From positions 5,513 to 69,512 of the forward strand of contig CAYFWF010000047.1 of NCBI GenBank assembly GCA_964346815.1: DNA of 64,000 nt, written 5' to 3'. Position numbers and translations under genes: made by a program. Within the stretch, counting starts at the first letter, position 1, and every line of letters starts with the position of its first letter. Below, in pieces: positions 27,436-36,691 of the stretch. Under the pieces are notes generated by a model. That model did no database searches and had not been told where the DNA came from. It saw nothing but the letters and a program-made list of their open reading frames with translations. The DNA is from CAYFWF01 sp964346815 (GTDB lineage Bacteria > Acidobacteriota > Aminicenantia > Aminicenantales > Aminicenantaceae).

Positions 27436-29856
27436 TCAGCTTTCGCGCACTTTGGCGATCGAGACTACCCTATCGCCCTTTTCAAGGTTGATAATTCTTA
27501 CTCCTTGAGTAGCCCGGCTCAATGGCCTGATCTGTTCGGTTTTAATCCGGATGACCTTTCCGAGTTCAGTGATTAAGAGCATTTCTTCATCGGAAATCCC
27601 GACAATCCCGACAGCCTTCCCTATTTTGGATCCGATACGGAGATTGAGGACTCCTTTTCCGCCCCTTCGATGTCTGGGATAAAGCTCCACAGGGGTTTTT
27701 TTCCCATATCCTTTCTCACTGGCTGTGAAGATGTATTTTTCAGCCTCTCCAGCAACCACCATCCCTATGATCTCATCCTTTTTGTTTAAGGACAGGGCTT
27801 TCACTCCCGCAGCCTGTCGGCCCATAGGTCTGACATCGCTTTCTTTAAACCGGATAGCCTTTCCCAATTTTGTCCCGATAATGATATCTTTGTTTCCGTC
27901 TGTGAGCTTCGCAGAGATCAACTCAGACTTAGGAGTCATTCCGATGGCAATGATCCCCCCCCTCCGTATATGGCGAAATTCACTCAACCGCGTTTTTTTG
28001 ATCCGGCCGTCCGAACAGAGCATAACGATATATTCATTCTCGGGAAAATCTCTCACTGCAACAACAGAGCTTGTCTTCTCACCAGGACTCATCTCTACAA
28101 GATTTCTAATGGATTTTCCCCGACTCGAAACACCCAAATCCGGAATAAGTAAAGCTTTCAGCCAATAGAGATTGCCTTGATTGGTAAAAATAAGAAGATA
28201 GCTATGGGTAGAACTGATGAAGAGATCCTGCACCACATCCTCGGGTTTCATCCTGATGCCTCTTCGTCCTTTCCCCCCGCGGCTTTGAAAGTGATAATAG
28301 CTCAGAGAGGTTCTCTTGACATATCCAGAGGAAGTGTAAGTCAGCACCACATCCTCTTCCTTGATCAAATCTTCTGCCTTCATGTCTAAGACTTCTTCTG
28401 CGACGATCTCTGACTTTCTCTCATCCTGATATTCTTTTTTTATCTGTGTGAGTTCGTCGACGATGATATCCAATATGAGCTCTTCGCTTCCGAGTATTTT
28501 TCTCAGTTTCGTTATCAGCTTTTTCAACTCCTGGTATTCCTTCAATATTTTATCCCTTTCCAACCGGGTTAACTTTTGAAGCTGCATTTCTAGAATAGCC
28601 TGAGCCTGGATTTTGCTTAAATTGAAATTCGCGATCAGTCCTCTTCTTGCTTGATCCACAGTGCGGGAAGCGCGGATCAGCTTGATGACAGCATCCAGAT
28701 GATCCAACGCGATGTTTAAGCCTTCCAGAATATGGGCTCTGTGTTCTGCTTTTTTCAACTCAAAACGCGTTCGGCGCCGTACCACATCCTGACGGTGGGA
28801 AATAAAATACCACATCATATCGAGAAGCCCCATCACTTTGGGTTGCTTCTCTACGATCGCCAGCATGATGATCCCGAAAGATGTCTGAAGAGCGGTGTGC
28901 TTGTACAGGTTGTTGAGAATAACCTCGGGAAACTCTCCCTTCCTGATCTCGACCACGATTCTCATCCCTTCTCTGTCCGACTCATCCCTGATATCCGCAA
29001 TCCCCCCCAGTTTCTTGTTGTTGACGAGATCTGCAATATTTTCCAGCAGCCTGCCTTTGTTGACCTGATAGGGTATTTCGGTGATAACGATCCGATCTCT
29101 CTCGTTTTTTCGTCCTCTTTCGATCATGGCACGGGCTCTTAAACAGATAATACCTCTTCCTGTTTTATATGCGCTTTTTATACCTTCGGTGCCGAAAATA
29201 TATCCCCCTGTGGGAAAATCAGGCCCACCCACAAACTCCATTATTTTTTCCAAGCCAGCCTTCGGATGTTTGATAAGGTATACGATTCCGTCGATTATCT
29301 CTCCCAAATTATGAGGGGGGATATTGGTCGCCATTCCCACAGCGATTCCTGATCCACCATTTATCAGCAGATTTGGAAATTTTGCCGGTAAAACCTCGGG
29401 CATTTGAAGGCTTTCGTCATAATTGGGAACAAAATTGACTGTGTCCTTTTCGATATCTGCGAGCAGCTCATGGGTGATTTTTCTCATCCTGACTTCGGTA
29501 TAGCGCATGGCCGCAGGAGGATCTCCATCTATGGAGCCGAAATTACCCTGCCCATCCACGAGGGGGTACCTCAGACTGAAGCTTTGAGCCATCCTTACCA
29601 GCGTATCATAGACAGCCATCTCACCATGGGGATGGTATTTACCGATCACGTCTCCTACGATGCGGGCAGACTTTTTGTAAGGCTTGTTCCATACATTGTT
29701 CACATCGTGCATGGCATACAGAGTGCGCCTGTGGACCGGCTTCAATCCGTCTTTGATGTCAGGAATGGCTCTTCCTATGATTACGCTCATGGCATAATCC
29801 AGATAGGACTGCCGCATTTCTTTTTCGAGGCTCACCACCTCCAACTTGCTGCTCAT
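27436..29856 (-). CDS. gyrA: DNA gyrase subunit A
   Basis: The catalytic tyrosine sits in AAMRYTEVRM (Tyr119), inside a winged-helix domain beginning with the usual SYLDYAMSVIIGRAIPD. The tower, coiled coil and C-terminal beta-pinwheel follow. The GyrA box is seen as QSRGGKGRRG, a slight variant of QRRGGKG, which marks gyrase rather than topoisomerase IV. Length 806 fits. The quinolone-binding helix reads HPHGEMAVYDT, with Met80 where E. coli has Ser83; the Asp87 equivalent is kept. gyrB is 78 bp upstream on the same strand. Confidence 0.97.
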   Translation of the reverse strand: MSSKLEVVSLEKEMRQSYLDYAMSVIIGRAIPDIKDGLKPVHRRTLYAMHDVNNVWNKPYKKSARIVGDVIGKYHPHGEMAVYDTLVRMAQSFSLRYPLVDGQGNFGSIDGDPPAAMRYTEVRMRKITHELLADIEKDTVNFVPNYDESLQMPEVLPAKFPNLLINGGSGIAVGMATNIPPHNLGEIIDGIVYLIKHPKAGLEKIMEFVGGPDFPTGGYIFGTEGIKSAYKTGRGIICLRARAMIERGRKNERDRIVITEIPYQVNKGRLLENIADLVNNKKLGGIADIRDESDREGMRIVVEIRKGEFPEVILNNLYKHTALQTSFGIIMLAIVEKQPKVMGLLDMMWYFISHRQDVVRRRTRFELKKAEHRAHILEGLNIALDHLDAVIKLIRASRTVDQARRGLIANFNLSKIQAQAILEMQLQKLTRLERDKILKEYQELKKLITKLRKILGSEELILDIIVDELTQIKKEYQDERKSEIVAEEVLDMKAEDLIKEEDVVLTYTSSGYVKRTSLSYYHFQSRGGKGRRGIRMKPEDVVQDLFISSTHSYLLIFTNQGNLYWLKALLIPDLGVSSRGKSIRNLVEMSPGEKTSSVVAVRDFPENEYIVMLCSDGRIKKTRLSEFRHIRRGGIIAIGMTPKSELISAKLTDGNKDIIIGTKLGKAIRFKESDVRPMGRQAAGVKALSLNKKDEIIGMVVAGEAEKYIFTASEKGYGKKTPVELYPRHRRGGKGVLNLRIGSKIGKAVGIVGISDEEMLLITELGKVIRIKTEQIRPLSRATQGVRIINLEKGDRVVSIAKVRES

Positions 29857-29934
29857 GGATTCTCCTTTATCTTATATAAGTCGTGCTCATGGATATCGAA
29901 CCACCGAATCATCGGGAGATGCTCAACCTACACA

Positions 29935-32319
29935 TTAAATATCCAGGTTTTGCGCCTCCAGGGCATTCTCCTCTATGAAATTACGTCGGGGTTCCACCTC
30001 TCCGCCCATAAGAATGGTGAATATCTTGTCTGCTTCGACAGCGTCCTGGATCGAAACCTGGAGAAGATATCTGAATTCAGGATCCATGGTCGTCTCCCAT
30101 AGCTGATCCGGGGTCATCTCTCCCAATCCCTTGTACCTCTGGATGCTGATCCCTTTCTTACCATGTTCATACAGATACTCGAGCAGTTTCGACTCATTTT
30201 CGACCTTCACCTTATCGCCGTTGCTCAGGATATAGAAAGGAGGCCTGAACTTTTCTAAATCCTTATGAATCTGGAAGAGGTTTTGGTATTCGGCAGAGGT
30301 TATGAGCGCCTTGTTGACCTTAGCAGACGCACTCATACCGTTGACCTGAAAATTGACCACTAATTCATACAACCCGTGCTCTTCATCTCTGCTCACAACG
30401 GAGACGATCCCTTTTTCGTTGAGAAGAGTCTGGATTTCTTCCATTTTTTTCTGTTTGCTCAAAAAATCTTCACTTTCTGCACCGTTTTCAAGGAGTATCT
30501 GGATCAGGAAAAACGGAAAATTTTTTCTTTCGAGAATCTGAATGTAGTTCTTTTTGGCGATGATTTTCTGGAAAAATTTTCTGAATTGATCGCCTCTAAT
30601 GGGTTCCTTCCGCCTGTTGACTTTGATCTGGAAATCCTCAGATATTTTCCGGATCATAAGCCTCTCGAATTCCCGTTCATCTCTGAGATACTGGAAGGAT
30701 TTGCCTTTAGATATTTTATAGAGAGGAGGTTGAGCGATATAAAGATGTCCTTTTTCGATCAACTGGGGCATCTGCCTGTAGAAGAACGTCATCAAGAGCG
30801 TACGGATGTGGGATCCATCTATATCTGCATCGGTCATGATGATGACTTTATGATAACGGAGTTTTTCGAGATTGAAATCCGACTGCTCGACTCCTGTTCC
30901 GAGTGCCGAAATGATGAGTCCTATCTCTTCACTCTTGAGAATCCGGTCGAATCTGGATTTTTCGACATTGAGGATCTTGCCCTTTAAAGGCAGAATAGCC
31001 TGAAAACGGCGATCGCGGGCCTGCTTGGCCGAACCTCCAGCCGAATCTCCCTCTACTATGAATATTTCACTCTCTGCAGGATTTCTTTCCTGGCAATCGG
31101 CCAGCTTGCCCGGAAGGGAGGCCGACTCGAGAACTCCTTTGCGGCGAGCCAGCTCTCGTGCCTTTCTGGCAGCTTCCCTGGCTCTTGCGGCCTCGAGAAT
31201 TTTGGACACGACTTTCTTCGAGACAGAAGGATTCTCCTCAAAATAAATAGAGAGCTGCTCATTCACGACCGATTCCACCAATCCCTTGATCTCGCTGTTC
31301 CCCAGCTTAGTCTTGGTTTGACCCTCAAACTGAGGATTTTTCATCTTAAGACTCAGAACAACACACAAACCCTCCCGTGTATCATCGCCTGTTAAATTCT
31401 GCTTGAGATCCTTTATGAGGTTGTTGGCGTTGGCATAGTTGTTGATAGAGCGGGTCAGCGCAGCCTTGAGGCCGATAAGATGAGTGCCTCCTTCTGTCGT
31501 GTTGATGTTGTTCACGAAGGTGAATATGTTCTCTGAATAGCTGGTATTGTACTGGAGGGCCATCTCCATGATCACGTCCTCCCTTGTGCATTCGAAGTAG
31601 ATAGGTTTGGGATTGAGGACGTTCTTGTTCTGGTTGAGGTACTGAACAAACTCCCTGATTCCTCCTTTGTACTGAAAATCATGGCGTTTGTCGGTTCTCT
31701 CGTCAACAATGCTGATCAAAAGCCCCTTGTTCAAATATGAAAGTTCCCTCAACCTCTGACTCAGAATATCGAAGTTGAAATCGATAGTCTTAAAAACTTC
31801 GGGATCAGGTCGAAAAGTGATTTTTGTTCCTGTGTTTTTGGTTTTTCCGATCTTCTTTAAACTGGTTGTAGGCTTGCCTCGTCTATAACTCTGGGTGTAG
31901 ACACCGCCATTTTGTTTGATTTCCAGTTCGAGCTTCTCGGAAAGGGCATTGACGACAGAAACTCCCACCCCGTGGAGCCCCCCAGAAACCTGGTAGGTCT
32001 TTGTGTCGAATTTTCCTCCGGCATGGAGAGTAGTCATCACCACTTCAGCCGCAGGCTTCTTTTCTTTTTTGTGCATTCCCACAGGAATGCCTCTTCCGTT
32101 ATCGATAACGGTGACGCTTGAGTCGACATGAATGGTAACCTCGATCTTGCCGCAATACCCTGCCAGCGCCTCGTCTATGCTGTTATCGACGACTTCATAA
32201 ACCAGATGATGGAGCCCTTCGGTCCCGGTGCTCCCGATATACATGGCGGGACGCCTCCGGACAGCTTCCAATCCTTTCAATACTTTAATACTTTGAGCGG
32301 TATACTTTTTTTGTTTCAT
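29935..32319 (-). CDS. gyrB: DNA gyrase subunit B
   Basis: I take the ATG at 32319 (MKQKKYTAQ), which matches family N-termini; the in-frame ATG 51 bases further up adds an unlike leader. The GHKL ATPase domain has VVDNSIDEALAGYC, VIDNGRGIPVG and GGLHGVGVSVVNALS. The TOPRIM part shows EIFIVEGDSAGGSAKQ, QAILPLKGKILNVEK and MTDADIDGSHIRTLL, and the end has QRYKGLGEM. Length is 794. It supplies ATP-driven strand passage with GyrA. A promoter lies about 80 bases upstream, and gyrB, gyrA and perhaps the acyl-CoA synthetase share it. Confidence 0.97.
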   Translation of the reverse strand: MKQKKYTAQSIKVLKGLEAVRRRPAMYIGSTGTEGLHHLVYEVVDNSIDEALAGYCGKIEVTIHVDSSVTVIDNGRGIPVGMHKKEKKPAAEVVMTTLHAGGKFDTKTYQVSGGLHGVGVSVVNALSEKLELEIKQNGGVYTQSYRRGKPTTSLKKIGKTKNTGTKITFRPDPEVFKTIDFNFDILSQRLRELSYLNKGLLISIVDERTDKRHDFQYKGGIREFVQYLNQNKNVLNPKPIYFECTREDVIMEMALQYNTSYSENIFTFVNNINTTEGGTHLIGLKAALTRSINNYANANNLIKDLKQNLTGDDTREGLCVVLSLKMKNPQFEGQTKTKLGNSEIKGLVESVVNEQLSIYFEENPSVSKKVVSKILEAARAREAARKARELARRKGVLESASLPGKLADCQERNPAESEIFIVEGDSAGGSAKQARDRRFQAILPLKGKILNVEKSRFDRILKSEEIGLIISALGTGVEQSDFNLEKLRYHKVIIMTDADIDGSHIRTLLMTFFYRQMPQLIEKGHLYIAQPPLYKISKGKSFQYLRDEREFERLMIRKISEDFQIKVNRRKEPIRGDQFRKFFQKIIAKKNYIQILERKNFPFFLIQILLENGAESEDFLSKQKKMEEIQTLLNEKGIVSVVSRDEEHGLYELVVNFQVNGMSASAKVNKALITSAEYQNLFQIHKDLEKFRPPFYILSNGDKVKVENESKLLEYLYEHGKKGISIQRYKGLGEMTPDQLWETTMDPEFRYLLQVSIQDAVEADKIFTILMGGEVEPRRNFIEENALEAQNLDI

Positions 32320-32398
32320 TTTCTCACAATTTTGGAAAAAAGAGGGATGTGTGGTGGGAAAAATTTGCACAACCCAATGGGCATTTTAAGCACATTTA

Positions 32399-32427
32399 AT
32401 TTTACCTTAAAATGACAATTTAGTAAA
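32399..32427 (-). promoter_or_regulatory. gyrB promoter
   Basis: On the minus strand TTTACT (plus 32422-32427) and TAAAAT (plus 32399-32404) are spaced by 17 bases, 80 bases upstream of the gyrB ATG. Both boxes are good but not perfect matches. Confidence 0.45.
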
Positions 32428-32574
32428 GTAAAATTCCCCTAAAAAACAGAGAAAATCTCCCTTTTTTTTGAGCCTTTTTTCCCCGGAAAATCAGTCCCAA
32501 CGAGATGTCGTTTCATCACTCTTTTCTAACGAACCTGAGTTTCTTTTTATCTCATAACACATCAATTGCCCTCT

Positions 32575-32602
32575 TTGACCGCTCGAAAAATTCGTTTATA
32601 CT
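32575..32602 (+). promoter_or_regulatory. Promoter of the TGS-domain GTPase gene
   Basis: TTGACC (32575-32580) and TATACT (32597-32602) are 16 bases apart. An AGGAGG ribosome site follows directly before the ATG at 32618, so the leader is very short. Confidence 0.5.
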
Positions 32603-32617
32603 AAATAGGAGGACAAA

Positions 32618-33607
32618 ATGCCGGCTAACCTTCCCCCTCAGTATTTCGAAACGGAAAAAAAACTGAAGACTGCAAAAACGCTTCAAGAGAAAATCGCGAT
32701 CCATGAGGAACTGCTTGCTATCGTTCCCAAGCACAAAGGGACAGAAAAACTTCAGGCCCTTCTCAAAACCAAGATCGCCAAACTCAAGGCTCAAGGACAG
32801 AAGAAATCCGTAGTCGCCCGCCACACCGCAGCCTTCCAGGTAGAAAAAGCGGGCGCTGGGCAGGTAGTCCTCATCGGTTCCCCTAACTCCGGGAAGTCCT
32901 CCATTGTCAATTCGCTGACCAACGCCAAACCCGAAATCGGAGATTATCCTTTCACCACCTACCTTCCTTCTCCAGCCATGATGCCGTATGAAAACACTCA
33001 GATTCAGCTTATCGATATGCCTCCCATCACCCAGGATTATTTCGAATTCTGGCAGGCTGAATTGATAAAAGGATCGGATGGGGTTCTGCTTATCCTTGAC
33101 CTGTCTATTCCGGAGCCTGCCGAAGATTACCTGACACTTCTGGGCAGACTCGAAGAAAAAAGGATAGAGCTTGTTTCAGACACCCAGACAGTGCCTCCTG
33201 AAAAACATCAATTCTGCAAAAAATCATTGATTGTTGCCCATAAATCGGATCATCCCCGCGCTGCAGAAAGACTCAAAGCATTGAAGGAATTCATTGATCC
33301 AGGATTCACTCTGATTCCCGTCTCGGTCATCAAGAAAGACAGCTTAGAAGATCTCAAAGAACGCATCTATATCCTTCTCGATGTGATTCGTGTGTACAGC
33401 AAAATCCCGGGAAAAAAAGTTGACCTCAACGACCCATATGTCTTCAAAAAAGGAAGTTCCCTGATGGATATGGCCGAGGCCGTGCACAAGGATTTTTCCC
33501 AAAATTTGAAATATGCCAGGATCTGGGGAAAAAACAAATATCAAGGACAAAAGGTCAATCGAAATTATGTTCTGGAGGATGAGGATATCATCGAACTTCA
33601 CATCTAG
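32618..33607 (+). CDS. DRG/Obg-like GTPase with TGS domain
   Basis: This 329-residue protein has a helical N-terminus (PKHKGTEKLQALLKTKIAKL) like that of DRG GTPases. The G domain has G1 GSPNSGKSS (residues 87-95) and a DYPFTTYLP switch region. G3 is DMPP (Asp133), where DxxG is usual, and G4 is HKSD (208-211), where NKxD is usual. The C-terminal ~75 residues form a TGS domain (VYSKIPGKKVDLNDPYVF, ending IIELHI). DRG-type factors bind ribosomes in archaea and eukaryotes; the bacterial relatives are little studied. The gene is divergent from gyrB and has a strong AGGAGG site. Confidence 0.85.
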   Translation: MPANLPPQYFETEKKLKTAKTLQEKIAIHEELLAIVPKHKGTEKLQALLKTKIAKLKAQGQKKSVVARHTAAFQVEKAGAGQVVLIGSPNSGKSSIVNSLTNAKPEIGDYPFTTYLPSPAMMPYENTQIQLIDMPPITQDYFEFWQAELIKGSDGVLLILDLSIPEPAEDYLTLLGRLEEKRIELVSDTQTVPPEKHQFCKKSLIVAHKSDHPRAAERLKALKEFIDPGFTLIPVSVIKKDSLEDLKERIYILLDVIRVYSKIPGKKVDLNDPYVFKKGSSLMDMAEAVHKDFSQNLKYARIWGKNKYQGQKVNRNYVLEDEDIIELHI

Positions 33608-33668
33608 CCTGTCTGAATTATTTTAAAAAATGTTACCTAAATGTATCGACAGCGGCATCTTATTTAAC

Positions 33669-33697
33669 TTTACTGATCCTTTGATTGCATTTATAAT
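33669..33697 (+). promoter_or_regulatory. tRNA-Pro promoter
   Basis: TTTACT (33669-33674) and a perfect TATAAT (33692-33697) are 17 bases apart; the tRNA starts 15 bases after the -10 box. Confidence 0.6.
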
Positions 33698-33711
33698 GAG
33701 AACCTCGAAAC

Positions 33712-33789
33712 CGGGGCGTAGCGCAGTCTGGTCAGCGCACAGCGTTCGGGACGCTGGGGTCATGGGTTCGAATCCCATCGCCCCGACCA
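33712..33789 (+). tRNA. tRNA-Pro (anticodon CGG), CCA encoded
   Basis: Acceptor CGGGGCG pairs with CGCCCCG, followed by A and an encoded CCA. The D-arm GCGC...GCGC is standard. Anticodon stem CAGCG/CGCTG encloses loop TTCGGGA, so the anticodon is CGG. The T-arm is ATGGG-TTCGAAT-CCCAT. A C1-G72 pair is typical of bacterial tRNA-Pro. Unlike the tRNA-Met here, CCA is genomic. Confidence 0.95.
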
Positions 33790-33909
33790 GTTTCTTCTCC
33801 ATCCCTTCATCGCTCGAAACAGACATAAATTACTATCCAAAGGGCATCCTTGGGAATTCGATAGAATCTTGAGCAATGAGGACCGAACGGACCGCGAAAT
33901 TTTTTTACG

Positions 33910-34216
33910 GGAAATAAAATCGGGATAAAGGTGCAGGGAAATGTCGGAGCGGCATTGAAGATTTAGCCATTACTGCCGTTCTTCGAGGGGATCTGACATA
34001 GTCAGACGGCGATGTTGTATTGAGCACGACTTTGCCAAAGGATACCAGTTGTGCGCAGGCACGGGAACAAAGGATAAAGGAGGAGAGTTAGGTGTTGTCG
34101 TGCACAGTTCAGCGCCGCCGAGAAGGGCGGCAACGGAATGGCGTTAAAAATCTGAACTAGAGCGAAGACATTTCCCCGCACCTTAGATGGATACTTCATC
34201 CCCGTCACTTTGGGAC
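33910..34216 (+). repeat. Dispersed structured element R1, copy B
   Basis: Copy B shares with copy A the flank GGGAAATAAAAT, the inner blocks TGAAGATTTAGCC, TATTGAGCACGAC, CCGAGAAGG and AATGGCGTTAAAAATCTGAACTA. Complementary ends are GGTGCAGGGAAATGTC at 33930-33945 and GACATTTCCCCGCACC at 34167-34182 (15 of 16 pair). The fifth-position A/T pair of copy A is here T/A, and an inner hairpin also changes as a pair (CCGA/TCGG to CTGA/TCAG). A CAAAGTGACGG motif, inverted, closes the right side. It fills the gap after tRNA-Pro and is non-coding. Confidence 0.7.
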
Positions 34217-34287
34217 ATACCCAAAAAATGAAATAATTACATTAACTGTAAAAATAGGGAAACTAGAGTATAGGATTGGATTTTTGA

Positions 34288-35379
34288 CTAAGTCAAAGTG
34301 ATAAGCTCATAGTCCATGCTGCCCAATCCTATCTTTTGCCCGTGCTTGAGTTGTACGGACCAATCCACGTTATGGGTTGCTCTTAAAAAGTCCTTCCCAC
34401 TTTTATCTATAAGCAAATCTGCGGATGCTTTATCTATGGCTACGGGATCGAGAGAACCGAGTAAACCCAGATCACCGGCAATCGCTTTTCCGTCCTTAGA
34501 CATACAGTCGCAATCCTTGGTGACCTGGATCAAGTAGCTGATAAATCCTGCACCCTTGTTGATGCTCCGGAAAACCGCCGAGGCATATTCGGCCATCTTT
34601 TCCTGAACTCGGAGCTCATCCCCATCCCACCTCATCTTTACTGCACCCACAGTACACACGACCAGGCATTCTCCGCATCCGATGCACTTCTCCTCTATGA
34701 TGTGGGCACTTCCATCCCCCTGTTCGATGGCATCGGCCGGACAATAGTCAAGGCATATTGAACAATTTGTACAGATTTTGGGATTCACCCAGGGATGAAC
34801 ATCCGAATGCTGCTCGAGTTTACCTGCCCTTGAGGCACACCCCATTCCCAAATTCTTGATGGCTGCACCAAAGCCAGTTAAGACATGCCCTGTGAAATGG
34901 CTCAAACAAAGGAGCAGATCGGTATTCAGGAATGCGCTTCCAATCTTAGCCGATTTGACTCGGTCGAGTCCGATTTCGACCTCATCGCTGTCCCGACCGA
35001 TGAGCCCATCGGCAATGATTACTGGTATTCCCAGTTCATCTAAGGAAAATCCGTGATCCGAGGCCAGTCGAAGATGGTCAACGGAATTGGATCTGCTCCC
35101 GATATAAAGGGTGTTCGTATCTGTCAAGAATATTTTTGCCTTATTTTTTTTCAGCCGATCGATCAAACGGATCAGCCAGGAAGGCTTAATATAGCCAGTG
35201 TTCCCCTTTTCTCCGAAATGCATCTTGATTCCTACGAAAGAATTTTTCTCAATTTTCTCTTCCAGACCAAGACGAAGAAATATTCTCTCTGTCTTTCTGG
35301 CGAGCGAGTCATTGTCTTCATCCCTTGAGACAGGCACAAAATACACTTTGCTCTTCATCGGATTCTTTTCCTTTATCAT
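34288..35379 (-). CDS. DUF362 protein with two [4Fe-4S] clusters
   Basis: The N-terminal DUF362 domain (VYFVPVSRDEDNDSLARKT, VGIKMHFGEKGNTGYIKP, TDTNTLYIGSRSNSVDHL) is followed at about residues 200-260 by a bacterial ferredoxin motif pair. These are CTNCSICLDYCPADAI and CIGCGECLVVCTVGAVKM. The first start overlaps the upstream stop (ATGA); a second ATG at 35358 has an AAAGGA site and is equally possible. The protein has no signal peptide. Family members are putative iron-sulfur oxidoreductases of unknown reaction. It is translationally coupled to an aminotransferase, which suggests linked metabolism (inference). Confidence 0.88.
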   Translation of the reverse strand: MIKEKNPMKSKVYFVPVSRDEDNDSLARKTERIFLRLGLEEKIEKNSFVGIKMHFGEKGNTGYIKPSWLIRLIDRLKKNKAKIFLTDTNTLYIGSRSNSVDHLRLASDHGFSLDELGIPVIIADGLIGRDSDEVEIGLDRVKSAKIGSAFLNTDLLLCLSHFTGHVLTGFGAAIKNLGMGCASRAGKLEQHSDVHPWVNPKICTNCSICLDYCPADAIEQGDGSAHIIEEKCIGCGECLVVCTVGAVKMRWDGDELRVQEKMAEYASAVFRSINKGAGFISYLIQVTKDCDCMSKDGKAIAGDLGLLGSLDPVAIDKASADLLIDKSGKDFLRATHNVDWSVQLKHGQKIGLGSMDYELITLT

Positions 35380-36527
35380 TTCTGCGATTCCAGGATAGCT
35401 CGAGCTGCCTGAAGGCCGGATCCAGGCTCGAACCTGTATTCGAGCGAAGAGAGTGTCCTCTCCAGAGCCTCCAGGGCAAAATAAACCTGGGAAAGGGATA
35501 GGTTGCCCATGTGTCCCATCCGGAAGACTCTGCCAGCCAGATGCCCCAATCCTCCAGCAACGACAGCACCATTCATGAAAAAAGACTTTCGAAAAGCCAG
35601 ATCCTCGATTCCTTCTGGATAACGAACCACACTTAAGGTGTCCGCCAGAAAACGATCCTCAGGAAGAAATGAAAATCCCAATGCGAGTAAAGCAGCACGG
35701 ATGGCACTGGCAATGCGGGAATGCCTCACGAAACGATTCTCCATTCCCTCTTCCAGGATGATTTTGGTTCCCTCGCTGAAAGCCCTAATTTCATTCACGC
35801 ATGGAGTCGAGAAATATTTGGACGGATCCTTCATAATCGGAAGCCATTTTAAAAGATCCGAGTAATAGGCCGGGACAGATTCCATACTTCTTCTCTTCTC
35901 CATGGCCCTTTCTGACACCACCAAAACTGCCAAACCGGGAGGAACGCCAAAACACTTCTGGGCAGCCGTTAAAATGACATCCACTCCCCAGGCATCCATC
36001 CTTTCTTCGAGTCCTCCTGTCGCGCACACCCCATCGATGATCAAGAGTGAACCGGAGCCCTTGACCGACTCAGCATAATCTCTGACCGGTGCGCACACAC
36101 CCGTGGCTGTATCCACATGGGTGGAGGCGACTGCCGCATAATTCTCCTGGCTGATTTGAGTGCGCAGGTCTTCCGGATCGACGGCCTTTCCCTGATCGCT
36201 CTGGAGAACATCGCAGTCTATCCCGAAGCTTTCCAGAATCTCAGCCATCCTCTTCCCAAAGTAACCCTGAGAGACTATCAGGACCTTCTCTCCCTTTGCC
36301 ACGGTGTTGAGAAGTGCCATCTCCATGGCTAATGTTCCAGCCCCGGCAGTAATAAATGGCTCTCCTCTTTCACAGAAAACGATCTTCTTGAGGTTCGAAA
36401 GCGCCTCCTTCAACTCTTCGACATGAACCGGACTGACATGAGATACGGTAGGCAGTGCGAGTGCATTCAAGATCCGGGGATGAACAGGCGTAGGGCCCGG
36501 TATCAGGAGTAATTTTTCTTGCTCCAT
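35376..36527 (-). CDS. Class V aminotransferase (alanine-glyoxylate / serine-pyruvate type)
   Basis: At 383 residues it begins LLIPGPTPVHPRILNA, the typical opening of this family. The PLP lysine is in TAAQKCFGVPPG (Lys191) and the cofactor-contacting Asp165 is in LLIIDGVCATGG. AGAGTLAMEMALLN forms the phosphate-binding part. Likely substrates are serine, alanine or a phosphonate such as 2-aminoethylphosphonate; the profile does not decide. Alanine-glyoxylate or serine-pyruvate transamination is the first guess. It is followed by the DUF362 gene with an ATGA overlap. Confidence 0.88.
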   Translation of the reverse strand: MEQEKLLLIPGPTPVHPRILNALALPTVSHVSPVHVEELKEALSNLKKIVFCERGEPFITAGAGTLAMEMALLNTVAKGEKVLIVSQGYFGKRMAEILESFGIDCDVLQSDQGKAVDPEDLRTQISQENYAAVASTHVDTATGVCAPVRDYAESVKGSGSLLIIDGVCATGGLEERMDAWGVDVILTAAQKCFGVPPGLAVLVVSERAMEKRRSMESVPAYYSDLLKWLPIMKDPSKYFSTPCVNEIRAFSEGTKIILEEGMENRFVRHSRIASAIRAALLALGFSFLPEDRFLADTLSVVRYPEGIEDLAFRKSFFMNGAVVAGGLGHLAGRVFRMGHMGNLSLSQVYFALEALERTLSSLEYRFEPGSGLQAARAILESQK

Positions 36528-36691
36528 TTTTCCTCTCTCATCTCAAATTCTCCTTCATTTTTAACCATAAACACCGATAAATCAAGAGGGCTCTCTCTCC
36601 CAGAAGAATATCTTTCCATGATCACATCCGTAATATATAATGAGGCAAAAAACGAGTGGTGTCGTATGAGATTAAGTGGAGGAGAGCCAAA

